From the NCBI GenBank assembly GCA_016649785.1, contig JAENXB010000003.1, positions 1-32,155 on the forward strand: a DNA stretch of 32,155 nt. The letters run 5' to 3'. Shown here in pieces: positions 15,739 through 23,485 of this stretch (positions are counted from its first letter, which is position 1; each line of letters begins with the position of its first letter). The notes below the pieces were generated by a model. The model searched no databases, was not told where the DNA came from, and saw only the letters and a program-made list of their open reading frames with translations. This DNA comes from Flavobacteriaceae bacterium. GTDB lineage: Bacteria > Bacteroidota > Bacteroidia > Flavobacteriales > Flavobacteriaceae. The position numbers and the translations under genes are program-made.

Positions 15739-17958
15739 TTAAAAGGATGTTTGTAAACTCAGGGTGACATTCCTTCCCCTGTTTGGAATTCCGTCCTGTT
15801 TCAATCTGGAGAGATGGGAAATATATGTTTTATCCAATAAATTATTTCCGCTAATCCTCAAATCAAGAGTTTGGCCCTTAAATTTAAAACTGCTCCCAAT
15901 TCCGGCACTTAACAAGGAATAACCGGGAGTATTGGTCTCAAATTCGCTTATGTCGTTTTGGGATAGGGTACTTTTTAGTGTAACAAAACCATAATTATTT
16001 TTCAATGACCAAATTTGATCAAATTCAATTCTAAGCGTATTTGTAAATGAAGTTGCGGGAATTAGTGGTAAATTTTCACCATTTTCCTGTTCTCCTCTTA
16101 CCATTTCCACACTGCTTTCCAAATGCAGCCAATCCAGTGGGTGAGGGTGCAAATGCAATCCGGCTTCTCCTCCGTAAAGGCGGGCATTATTTTGAATGTA
16201 TTCAAAAACGGGATTTTCATCTTTAATTTCACCGGAAGGATTCAGGAAAATATAATTATTTATTTTATTGTAAAAGCTATTGGCAAATATCTCAAAATGT
16301 TCATTCCTGTATTCCAGGGAAAGATCCAGCTGAAAATTTTGCTCATTGTCTAAATTTGGATTTCCTATCTCAAATCGGTTGGTGCCTTCGTGGATTCCGT
16401 TGGAGGTGAGTTCCGATAGGTTGGGTGCCCTGAACCCTGTGGCAACATTTACCCGGGCGATCAATGAATTTAAAATATCGAATTTCACCCCAAAAGCTCC
16501 ATTATAACTTGTAAAATCACGTTCAATTGGAGCGAAATATTTTTCTTCCCCAAAAACTCCATGTTCCTCACTGTCAATTTTTCGACTATCAAAACGCAAG
16601 CCTGCCTGGAAATCCACCTTTTCCAGGTGATAATTTGAAGTAGCCAAAAATCCTATATCTGCTACATTAGCATTGGGAATCAATATTTCCATTCCTAAAT
16701 TTTTATTGGTTTGATACATTCCCTGAATTCCAAAAATAGCTTCAAAATTTCCCCATTTTGAACTATTGTATTTCACATCGTAATTTAAGGTTTCCAGGTG
16801 CATTTCAAGGGCTGGAGTATTAGCATCCAAATTTTCCGGATCCTCTTCAAATTCCTTCCTATTATTAAATAGATATCCCACTTTTAAATCCAAACTGGAA
16901 TTTTTAAGAAACAGTTTGTTGTCAAAACTCAAAATATGATTGTCCAATTTTTGATTGGGCAACAACATATCTTTTGAAGTAGATTGTTCTTCAATTTCTT
17001 CCGGGATCCCTGTGTTGGTATTATTGTACCTTAGATCTCCACGGTAATTGGTGTCCTGGTAACCCAAACCGGTTTTGATATCTATTTCCTCGAATCTTGA
17101 ATTGGTTACCCTAAGGCCATTCCCGGATTTATAATCGCTGTTTGCAGCGTAATTTCCCCGCAGCAAAAATTTAAGTCGTTCTCCGGATGTTTTAAAACCT
17201 GCATTTGCTTCAGTTCCCAGGGAATTTGTGTGATAGGTTATTTTGGCATCTGCATCAGAACTGTCTGAGATGGCGTATTTTTCAGGATTAAGGTAAAGTA
17301 CCCCACCAAGAGCATCACTTCCATAGAGAAGGGATGCCGGACCTTTTATAACCTCAACGCTTTCCACTCCGCTGGAACTTACCCCTAAACCGTGTTCATC
17401 TCCAAATTGCTGATTTTCAAGCCTTACTCCCTGGGTATAGACCAAAACTCTATTGGCGCTAAGTCCGCGAATTACAGGTTTGCCAATTCCTGCTCCGGTA
17501 GTTATACTTTCAACCCCCGGGATTTGCGTTATGCCTTCAGCCAGGGTTACCGCTCCCGATTTACTGAGGTTATCTACTGTTTCCCTAGCCACCAATACCA
17601 CATTCTCACTTTGCAGCTTGTGAAACGGGGTGGAAACAATAACCGCTTCCATCTCTATGGCAGAAGTTTGTAATTGAATGACCAAAGGTTTGGTAAGAGA
17701 AGTATTAACCTCAACAGTTTGTGTTGTAAATCCTAAGGAGGAAATGACCAATTGAAAATTTCCTTTAGGAATATTATTTAAATGAAATTTGCCGTCAGCG
17801 GAGGTCATAGTGCCTCTTTCAAGTTTTGGAAGATATACGGTTGCAGCAATAACAGGTTCATTTGTTTCGGAATTGAGGATACTTCCTTCAATAGAATTTT
17901 GGGAATAGGTTGTAACAGAGATTGCCATAACGCATAGCATACAAATTAATTTCTTCAT
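15739..17958 (-). CDS. TonB-dependent outer-membrane receptor, metal-type candidate
   Basis: 739 aa. Signal peptide about 1-19 (ICMLCVMAISVTTYSQ). CarboxypepD_reg-like domain about 22-95 (GSILNSETNEPVIAATVYLP ... SLGFTTQTVEV). Plug about 110-215 (SGAVTLAEGITQIPGVES, GKPVIRGLSANRVLVYTQGVRLENQQFGDEHG, VEVIKGPASLLYGSDALGGV). The 22-strand barrel runs to the C-terminal Phe. The plug signature QQFGDEHG and the ending IPNRGRNVTLSLQTSF resemble ZnuD/metal-type receptors more than SusC-type ones, and no SusD gene is present. The upstream neighbour is a His/Cys-rich small protein. Zinc or copper uptake is inference. Confidence 0.92.
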   Translation of the reverse strand: MKKLICMLCVMAISVTTYSQNSIEGSILNSETNEPVIAATVYLPKLERGTMTSADGKFHLNNIPKGNFQLVISSLGFTTQTVEVNTSLTKPLVIQLQTSAIEMEAVIVSTPFHKLQSENVVLVARETVDNLSKSGAVTLAEGITQIPGVESITTGAGIGKPVIRGLSANRVLVYTQGVRLENQQFGDEHGLGVSSSGVESVEVIKGPASLLYGSDALGGVLYLNPEKYAISDSSDADAKITYHTNSLGTEANAGFKTSGERLKFLLRGNYAANSDYKSGNGLRVTNSRFEEIDIKTGLGYQDTNYRGDLRYNNTNTGIPEEIEEQSTSKDMLLPNQKLDNHILSFDNKLFLKNSSLDLKVGYLFNNRKEFEEDPENLDANTPALEMHLETLNYDVKYNSSKWGNFEAIFGIQGMYQTNKNLGMEILIPNANVADIGFLATSNYHLEKVDFQAGLRFDSRKIDSEEHGVFGEEKYFAPIERDFTSYNGAFGVKFDILNSLIARVNVATGFRAPNLSELTSNGIHEGTNRFEIGNPNLDNEQNFQLDLSLEYRNEHFEIFANSFYNKINNYIFLNPSGEIKDENPVFEYIQNNARLYGGEAGLHLHPHPLDWLHLESSVEMVRGEQENGENLPLIPATSFTNTLRIEFDQIWSLKNNYGFVTLKSTLSQNDISEFETNTPGYSLLSAGIGSSFKFKGQTLDLRISGNNLLDKTYISHLSRLKQDGIPNRGRNVTLSLQTSF

Positions 17959-18015
17959 TAATATGGTTTTAAGAATTTATAGTTGCGGGAAAAATATTTC
18001 CTGCGTAATTATCAT

Positions 18016-18357
18016 TTAACTGAATGAAATTGAGGCAGGTGGACCCCGCAACTCAAATGATAATTTTTGAAAATCGCTTAAAAACCGATAATGGTTGAAA
18101 AATTTTTTGTTTGCCGGAATGGCTTGATTTAAATTGAAATGGAAAAGATCAAAGGCAATTACCGGAGTAGGATGAAATTTACACAGCTCACAGTCGATAT
18201 TTTTTTTATGAAGATGGGTGTCGAAATAATTGTGACATATCTCCTGTTTTTCATGTGCATAAATGTGGCTGATGCTCACTGCTGAAGGAAAAAGCAGGGC
18301 AATGACCATAAAGAGCAAAATATATTTCTGAAAAATTTTCAACTGAATTTTATTCAT
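18016..18357 (-). CDS. Small exported His/Cys-rich protein paired with the TonB receptor
   Basis: 113 aa. A hydrophobic segment at about 11-29 acts as signal peptide or anchor. The exported part is unusually rich in potential metal ligands: HIYAHEKQEICH, THLHKK, then CELCKFH (His31, His35, Cys41, His42, His48, His50, Cys56, Cys59, His62). It ends in FELRGPPAS, a closing motif I associate with short proteins next to TonB receptors in Flavobacteriaceae. It overlaps the upstream DUF6787 gene by 8 nt and precedes the receptor by 57 bp. A metal chaperone or sensor role is inference; no function is established. Confidence 0.78.
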   Translation of the reverse strand: MNKIQLKIFQKYILLFMVIALLFPSAVSISHIYAHEKQEICHNYFDTHLHKKNIDCELCKFHPTPVIAFDLFHFNLNQAIPANKKFFNHYRFLSDFQKLSFELRGPPASISFS

Positions 18358-18655
18358 TTAAAAAACGGGATAAGCCAAGGCGAACCAACATTTTCTTTTC
18401 AAATTTCCAGAAGAAACTAAATTGACCGAATAGCCAGCCAAAACAAACCAGTAATAGCTGATAAAGGGGGAAAATAAGGAGGATCCTTACAGGCCAAAAT
18501 AAATACCAGGGGGATGTTTCTTTATAAATTCCAAAAAATTCACAAATAGGTGCTGCCAGTTTAACGGCAGAAGATCCAGTGACTGCAAAAACGAGGAAGA
18601 TAACAATAATCTGAAAATTGGAATCGATGCCCCAACGTTGCTTAAGTTTGTCCAT
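18350..18655 (-). CDS. DUF6787-like membrane protein
   Basis: 101 aa with two long hydrophobic segments (about 15-38 and 52-75) separated by a Trp/Pro-rich turn (ETSPWYLFWPVR). The start MDKLKQRWGI, the FAVTGSSAVKLAAPICEFF segment and the ending FGQFSFFWKFEKKMLVRLG match what I recall of DUF6787 in Flavobacteriaceae. Function unknown. Its last codons overlap the His/Cys-rich gene by 8 nt, so the two are likely coupled. Confidence 0.78.
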   Translation of the reverse strand: MDKLKQRWGIDSNFQIIVIFLVFAVTGSSAVKLAAPICEFFGIYKETSPWYLFWPVRILLIFPLYQLLLVCFGWLFGQFSFFWKFEKKMLVRLGLSRFLNE

Positions 18656-18698
18656 ATTGCAAATGTATCATTTAACGGTCCAATTAACCAAATTTTAA

Positions 18699-19121
18699 CT
18701 ACAATCGTGTAGGTACCGGAAACCGCTGATTGTATTCATGGGATAAATAAACAAAATAATTATAGAGCAAATAATTTACTTCATAGCCGTAATTGACAAA
18801 CGGGTCATAATTAATTTCCTGGACATATAAATTCGGATTATAGCGAAGAGGATTTCTAACCCGGGAATTGTATTCCTGCACCAGGATTAGATTTTTGGAT
18901 TCCAGATAAGATTGTGAATAATAGCCTTTGGGTTTGGCTAAACTGTTTATAAACAAATTAAACCCAGGTTCAATAATAATGATCTCATACTGCAAACTGT
19001 CATTGGCAATACGCACGGTATCATTTTCAGTTCCGGAGGCATTGGAACCTTTGAAATCCCTACCAGAACCACAACTATATATAAATAACCCCAAGAGAAA
19101 AATATACAATAGATTTTTCAT
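18699..19121 (-). CDS. DUF6146-like lipoprotein
   Basis: 140 aa. Signal peptide with lipobox FIYSC (Cys at about 17), then a Ser/Gly-rich linker and a Tyr/Asn-rich domain (YYSQSYLESKNLILVQEYNSRVRNP, INYDPFVNYGYEVNYLLYNYFVYLSHEYNQRF) characteristic of DUF6146. Predicted to be membrane-anchored in the periplasm or at the outer membrane. Function unknown. It lies downstream of serA but is separated by a terminator, and 43 bp before the DUF6787 gene. Confidence 0.82.
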   Translation of the reverse strand: MKNLLYIFLLGLFIYSCGSGRDFKGSNASGTENDTVRIANDSLQYEIIIIEPGFNLFINSLAKPKGYYSQSYLESKNLILVQEYNSRVRNPLRYNPNLYVQEINYDPFVNYGYEVNYLLYNYFVYLSHEYNQRFPVPTRL

Positions 19122-19233
19122 TTTATTTATTTTTAAGTATTAATTGGCTTATTGATACATAAACCGAATTTTCAAAGTTTAATTAAATAATTAATTTACA
19201 AATTTTTAACTGATGCATACCTTAAGGAAATTG

Positions 19234-19271
19234 TAAAAAAAATGATCCAGAAACATTTATTCCTGAATCAT
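19234..19271 (-). terminator. Rho-independent terminator of serC-serA
   Basis: On the minus strand a 12-bp stem (ATGATTCAGGAA with its partner, two G-T wobbles, 6-nt loop) is followed by eight Ts. It is enclosed by longer inverted repeats: AAGGAAATTGT at 19224-19234 and its complement at 19289-19299. Confidence 0.85.
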
Positions 19272-19298
19272 TTTTACAATTGGATTTGACAATTTCCT

Positions 19299-20261
19299 TT
19301 ATACTGTTTCGCCTTTTAAAATGGAAATGATCTGCAAGGCAAGTTCAGTCCCGATCCTGTCCTGGGCTTCTTTTGTAGCTGCCCCAATATGTGGAGTTAG
19401 CGAAATTCGTTGATCCATTAAAATTTGAAGGGCAGGGGTAGGCTCATTTTCAAAAACATCCAGTCCTGCAAAAGCGACTTTTCCGTTTTTAAGAGCTTCT
19501 ACAAGTGCAACCTCATCTACAATTCCGCCACGCGAGGTATTAATAATCCCGACCCCGTCTTTCATCATCTCAAATTCCTTTTCACCGAGTACAGGTTTTT
19601 TCTGAGCAGGGATGTGAACCGTTATAAAATCTGAATCCCTGATCACATCTTTTACCGGTTCGGTTTTTATAGGAATTGTTACTACCTGGTCATTGTAAAA
19701 ATGCAGGGTAATATCTGCTTCCCCCACGTGATCATCACTGGCAATAACTTTCATTCCTATTCCAAGGGCTATTTTGGCCACCTCGCGACCAATTCGCCCA
19801 AGTCCTATAATTCCCAGGGTTTTTCCCCTGAGTTCGGTTCCTCCGGAATAATTTTTCTTTAAAGCTTTGAATTGTGTATCCCCGCTCAAAGGCATGATCC
19901 GGTTTGAATCGTGTAAATAGCGAACCCCTCCAAAGAGATGTGCAAAAACAAGTTCTGCGACAGATCCGGAACTGGATGCAGGAGTGTTAATGACTTTTAA
20001 ACCTTTTTTTCGGGCGTATTCCACATCAATATTATCCATCCCAACACCACCACGACCAATAATTTTTAAGGAAGGACACGCATCGATCAGATCCTTTCTT
20101 ACTTCAGTGGCACTGCGCACAAGAATAACATCGATTTTTTCTTCATTGATGTAATTTTTAAGTTGCTCCTGCGCCACTTTGGTCACAATCACTTCAAATC
20201 CGGCTTTTTTAAGGGCATTGATGCCACTTTGTGATATTCCGTCGTTTGCTAATACTTTCAT
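19299..20261 (-). CDS. serA: D-3-phosphoglycerate dehydrogenase, short form
   Basis: First step of serine synthesis, 3-phosphoglycerate to 3-phosphohydroxypyruvate with NAD. 320 aa from ATG 20261; a TTG-initiated extension to 20297 is rejected because MKVLANDGIS is the usual start. Seen: NAD-binding GIIGLGRIGREVAK; RGGVGMDNIDV; catalytic Arg in NTSRGGIVDE, Glu in DVFENEP and His in LTPHIGAATKEAQ. No C-terminal ACT domain, so serine feedback by the E. coli mechanism is not expected. It follows serC by 49 nt; the two form a serine operon closed by a terminator. Confidence 0.95.
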   Translation of the reverse strand: MKVLANDGISQSGINALKKAGFEVIVTKVAQEQLKNYINEEKIDVILVRSATEVRKDLIDACPSLKIIGRGGVGMDNIDVEYARKKGLKVINTPASSSGSVAELVFAHLFGGVRYLHDSNRIMPLSGDTQFKALKKNYSGGTELRGKTLGIIGLGRIGREVAKIALGIGMKVIASDDHVGEADITLHFYNDQVVTIPIKTEPVKDVIRDSDFITVHIPAQKKPVLGEKEFEMMKDGVGIINTSRGGIVDEVALVEALKNGKVAFAGLDVFENEPTPALQILMDQRISLTPHIGAATKEAQDRIGTELALQIISILKGETV

Positions 20262-20310
20262 TGCTTTTGTTTTCAATAGTGGATTATAGGTTCCCAATCG
20301 GAAATTTCCG

Positions 20311-21375
20311 TTAGGCCTTTCGTTCCAGATCGCCCATTACGTCTACCAAAACCTGGACACTTTCCAGTGGAAGGGCATTGTACATAGAGGCCCTGTATCC
20401 ACCTACGCTCCGGTGACCATTGAGTCCAATTATGCCAGCTTCTTTCCACATTTTATCAAATTGATCTTTTAAAGATTCATTTTTCAGGTTAAAAGTAGCA
20501 TTCATAATTGAACGGTCTTCATTTGCCGTAAAGCCTTTAAAGAGCGGGTTGATATCAATTTCAGAATACATCAATACAGCTTTCTTCTTATTTAATTTTT
20601 CAATAGCAGCAATTCCGCCCTGCGCCTTAAGCCATCTAAGGGTAAGTAAGGAGACATAAACAGGATAAACCGAAGGTGTATTGTACATACTTTCCTTTTC
20701 AATATGCTGTTTATAATCCAACATAGATGGTATTTTGCGGGTTACTTTTCCCAAAATATCATCTTTTATAATTACCAAAGTGGTTCCTGCAGGTCCCATA
20801 TTTTTTTGTGCCCCTGCATAGATCAAATCGAATTTTGAGAAATCCATCTGTCGGGAAAATATATCACTGCTCATATCACAAACCAAGGGAACGGAAGTAG
20901 CGGGAAATCTCTTCATTTGAGTACCAAAAATCGTGTTGTTGCTGGTACAGTGAAAATAATCGGCATCTTTTGGGATCTTATATCCTTTGGGAATATAATT
21001 GAAATTTTTATCTTTTGAAGAAGCCACAACATCCACTTCTCCAAATAGTTGAGCCTCTTTTATCGCCTTGTCAGCCCAGGTTCCAGTATTGAGATAGGCC
21101 GCTTTTTTCTCCAACAGGTTATAAGCCACCATCAAAAACTCCAGGCTGGCACCTCCTTGCAGGAATAAAGCCTGATAACCTTTGCCTTTTAAGCCTAAAA
21201 GTTCCAGGGAAAGATTTCTTGCTTCCTCCATCACATCTACAAAAGCTTTGCTGCGATGTGAGATTTCCAAAATAGATAATCCTGAATTATTAAAGTTCAG
21301 AACAGCTTGCGAGGCTTCCTGAAATACCTCCTGAGGCAGAATACATGGCCCTGCGCTAAAGTTGTGTTTTTTCAT
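20311..21375 (-). CDS. serC: Phosphoserine aminotransferase
   Basis: Second step of serine synthesis; also used in pyridoxal phosphate synthesis in some bacteria. 354 aa, the normal class V aminotransferase length. Seen: start KKHNFSAGPCILP; FLQGGASLEF phosphate-binding turn; TSNNTIFGTQ; PLP Lys191 in YAGAQKNMGPAG; C-terminal GLNGHRSVGGYRASMYNA, all SerC hallmarks. First gene of the serC-serA pair. The upstream region to 21529 holds no clear TAnnTTTG; GATCTTTG about 25-30 nt before the start is a one-mismatch candidate. Confidence 0.97.
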   Translation of the reverse strand: MKKHNFSAGPCILPQEVFQEASQAVLNFNNSGLSILEISHRSKAFVDVMEEARNLSLELLGLKGKGYQALFLQGGASLEFLMVAYNLLEKKAAYLNTGTWADKAIKEAQLFGEVDVVASSKDKNFNYIPKGYKIPKDADYFHCTSNNTIFGTQMKRFPATSVPLVCDMSSDIFSRQMDFSKFDLIYAGAQKNMGPAGTTLVIIKDDILGKVTRKIPSMLDYKQHIEKESMYNTPSVYPVYVSLLTLRWLKAQGGIAAIEKLNKKKAVLMYSEIDINPLFKGFTANEDRSIMNATFNLKNESLKDQFDKMWKEAGIIGLNGHRSVGGYRASMYNALPLESVQVLVDVMGDLERKA

Positions 21376-21528
21376 ATATAAGTTGTTTGAACAAAGATCC
21401 TAAAAGTGACTGAAAATTGTTTTATTAAAATGATACTTGTAAGCTGCCAAGTTACAAAAGTCGCCGCTCAAATAAAAACCGGAAAAATTTAGTTGTTGAA
21501 TTAGTTTGCCAATCTGCAGCAAATCAGG

Positions 21529-21790
21529 ATGAATAAAATTTTATTTTTTATTCTTAGGAGAGAAACAAAATTTTGACCAATTTTACAGAAAGCAAACAAA
21601 TGAAGACTTTAGAGAATATTCAGAAAAAGTTTGTGGGTAGAATTTTAGCCTCGAAAAATGAAAAATTGCTGGAAGCTATTGACAAGATCTTTGATTATAC
21701 ACAACCGGAGGATATTATAGCTCTTTCTGCCGAAGAATTAGAAATGCTGTTGATGAGCGAAAAGGAGAATGAATAAGAATTTTATTTTTT
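21529..21790. repeat. Direct-repeat pair flanking the small gene 21573-21776
   Basis: 21529-21550 and 21769-21790 are near-identical 22-nt copies (ATGAATAA, one-base difference/insertion, then ATTTTATTTTTT). Each starts a mini-ORF (MNKILFF... and MNKNFIFF...). The first mini-ORF stops with TGA at 21574-21576, overlapping the TTG at 21573. The AT-richness makes chance similarity possible. Confidence 0.45.
21573..21776 (+). CDS. Small antitoxin-like orphan protein
   Basis: 67 aa from TTG 21573, or 58 aa from ATG 21600 (MKTLENIQKKFVG). Helical and charged: VGRILASKNEKLLEAIDKIFDYT, then LSAEELEMLLMSEKENE. The pattern 'short helix, LLEAIDKIF, ALSAEE' resembles antitoxin-type small proteins common in Bacteroidota, but no toxin ORF follows on either strand. 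It lies alone on the plus strand between minus-strand acyl-CoA reductase and serC and is flanked by direct repeats. Start choice is open: the TTG overlaps a leader mini-ORF stop (TTGA), while the ATG is the more ordinary codon. Confidence 0.6.
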   Translation: MTNFTESKQMKTLENIQKKFVGRILASKNEKLLEAIDKIFDYTQPEDIIALSAEELEMLLMSEKENE

Positions 21791-21836
21791 TCTGCCAAAA
21801 CCGAGAACATCAGCTTCTAAGATGAAAAACAAATTT

Positions 21837-22895
21837 CTACAATTGTTGTAAAAACTTCAGGGTATCTACATTATCGGCGTAATCCCAAAGTTGCGGGTGT
21901 TGGGTTTGTCCAAATGCAATTTCCTCATCAAGCAATCCTTTGGAGACGATACATTGCAAATTTTCTTTGTTTTCCTCCAGGGTTATTTTTAGGGAATTTT
22001 CATCTGAGTAAGTTTCAAAAAACAACGTGCCAATAGGGGAGCCAAAACTTTTATCTTCCTTCAGGATCAAAAACCCATTGTCCAGGAGCTTAAATTCACT
22101 CATTAAATATACAGCCTTGTTATAATCGTAATTATTGGCATATTTTGCGTTGTTCATCAACTCTGCCCAGGGGAACATCGTTTTAAAAAACAAATCAAAA
22201 TCATAAGCTTCAGGCACATATAATTTGGAAACATTGCGGCAACCCAAACCAAAGTAACGAAAAATATCATCCCCTAAAGCCTGCAGTTCTGCCTGAGTTT
22301 CATTGCCTGTCAAAACCGCGATGGAATTTCTGTTTTTGCGGATGATAGAAGGTGTTTTTGCAAAATAATATTCAAAATACCGGGCAGTATTGTTGCTGCC
22401 GGTGGCTATTACCGCATCAAAATTACTAAATCTGCCATCCGTAAATTCAATCAACTCCTTATATCCAGGCTCAATCGCCATCAGGTAATCTGCCAGTATT
22501 GGCAATAATTTCTGATCGTTGGAAGATTGCTTTATCAACACTTTATGACCCGAGATCAAAACCGAGATAAAATCGTGAAATCCAACCAAAGGAATATTTC
22601 CGGCCATTACAATCCCCACAGTTTTTGACTGTTGATCGCTGAAATTGTATGGTTTTAACCAATTATCTAAATTTGCTTCGGTAAGCGCCTTGCTCCATTC
22701 TTTCAGCGAAAAAAGAACATTTTCCCTGGTAAACCAACCGTTATAATGCACAGCCAGATCTATTTGTTCCCGGAAAGCATTGAAAAACAGATCATTGTGA
22801 GGCAAATCTGAGAGCTGCTGAATACCTTCCCGGTGAAATTGGCTCAAAAATAAACCGACTTGTATAAGATGGGATTTTCGTTGGTCGATTGTCAT
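21837..22895 (-). CDS. Acyl-CoA reductase, LuxC-like
   Basis: 352 aa, aldehyde-dehydrogenase superfamily, LuxC/acyl-CoA reductase branch; would reduce an acyl-CoA or acylated carrier to the aldehyde with NAD(P)H. Seen: VGIVMAGNIPLVGFHDFISVLISGH (93-117), DAVIATGSNNTARYFEYYF and catalytic Cys219 in FRYFGLGCRNVSKLYVP. No luxD, luxE or luciferase genes nearby, so luminescence is not implied. Placement opposite a 2[4Fe-4S] ferredoxin and upstream of serC is a neighbourhood I recall from other Flavobacteriaceae. Physiological substrate unknown. Confidence 0.9.
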   Translation of the reverse strand: MTIDQRKSHLIQVGLFLSQFHREGIQQLSDLPHNDLFFNAFREQIDLAVHYNGWFTRENVLFSLKEWSKALTEANLDNWLKPYNFSDQQSKTVGIVMAGNIPLVGFHDFISVLISGHKVLIKQSSNDQKLLPILADYLMAIEPGYKELIEFTDGRFSNFDAVIATGSNNTARYFEYYFAKTPSIIRKNRNSIAVLTGNETQAELQALGDDIFRYFGLGCRNVSKLYVPEAYDFDLFFKTMFPWAELMNNAKYANNYDYNKAVYLMSEFKLLDNGFLILKEDKSFGSPIGTLFFETYSDENSLKITLEENKENLQCIVSKGLLDEEIAFGQTQHPQLWDYADNVDTLKFLQQL

Positions 22896-22903
22896 AGCAC
22901 TAA

Positions 22904-22935
22904 TTTGGTTATGAAATGTTTTGGGTTTAAATTTG
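22904..22935 (+). promoter_or_regulatory. Promoter of the ferredoxin gene (TTTG-N20-TAAATTTG)
   Basis: -33 TTTG at 22904-22907 and -7 TAAATTTG at 22928-22935 with a 20-nt spacer, a full match to the Bacteroidota consensus. It predicts a leader of about 105 nt before ATG 23048. Confidence 0.65.
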
Positions 22936-23047
22936 TATCGGCGAAATTAAAAGTTATCTATTTAAAATCACCTATAAAACATTGAAAAGTTGAAAGGAAG
23001 TAAAACCGCTCAATTTTTCCATTTTAAATTTACTAATAAAAAAAGCT

Positions 23048-23401
23048 ATGGCAATTAAAATAACAGACGAATGTATTAACTGCGGTGCCTGCGAGCCGGA
23101 ATGTCCCAATACGGCTATTTATGAGGGCGCCGATGACTGGCGTTATTCTGATGGAACCGATTTAAAGGGAGATGTAATTTATCCAAATGGCAAAAAAGCA
23201 AATGCAGATGAAGCACAGGAACCTTTAAGCGACGAAATTTATTATATAGTTGCAGATAAATGTACAGAGTGCCAGGGATTTCACGATGAGCCTCAATGTG
23301 CCGCGGTATGCCCGGTAGATTGTTGTGTTCCGGATGAGGACCACGTTGAAACCAAAGAGGAATTATTGGCAAAACAACGTTTTATGCATCCTGACGCTTA
23401 A
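23048..23401 (+). CDS. 2[4Fe-4S] ferredoxin
   Basis: 117-aa small electron carrier. First cluster [12 protein letters not shown] (Cys9, 12, 15, 19); second [22 protein letters not shown] (Cys72, 75, 84, 88, with Cys92/93 near). The 8-residue insertion between the second and third Cys of cluster 2 and the long 50-residue linker put it in the Alvin/Chromatium-like ferredoxin group rather than clostridial type. Followed by a clear terminator. Divergent from acyl-CoA reductase across 152 bp. Redox partner unknown. Confidence 0.93.
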   Translation: MAIKITDECINCGACEPECPNTAIYEGADDWRYSDGTDLKGDVIYPNGKKANADEAQEPLSDEIYYIVADKCTECQGFHDEPQCAAVCPVDCCVPDEDHVETKEELLAKQRFMHPDA

Positions 23402-23423
23402 GAATTTATTTTCTTAAAAAATT

Positions 23424-23451
23424 AAAATCCCGCTTTTCAGCGGGATTTTTT
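23424..23451 (+). terminator. Rho-independent terminator of the ferredoxin gene
   Basis: 10-bp stem AAAATCCCGC/GCGGGATTTT with a 6-nt loop, then a T-run to 23451. It lies 22 nt after the stop. Confidence 0.92.
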
Positions 23452-23485
23452 GGTTTATTATTAGCATCAATGATCTTTTTGAACA

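Noticed and set aside
15739-17958. SusC of a polysaccharide utilisation locus
   Set aside because: No SusD partner or glycoside hydrolases adjacent, and the plug signature is unlike SusC.
20262-20297. TTG-started extension of serA
   Set aside because: The usual N-terminus is MKVLANDG at ATG 20261; the extension is not family-like.
21837-22895. Bioluminescence (lux) locus
   Set aside because: Only a LuxC-like reductase is present; no luxA, B, D or E genes.
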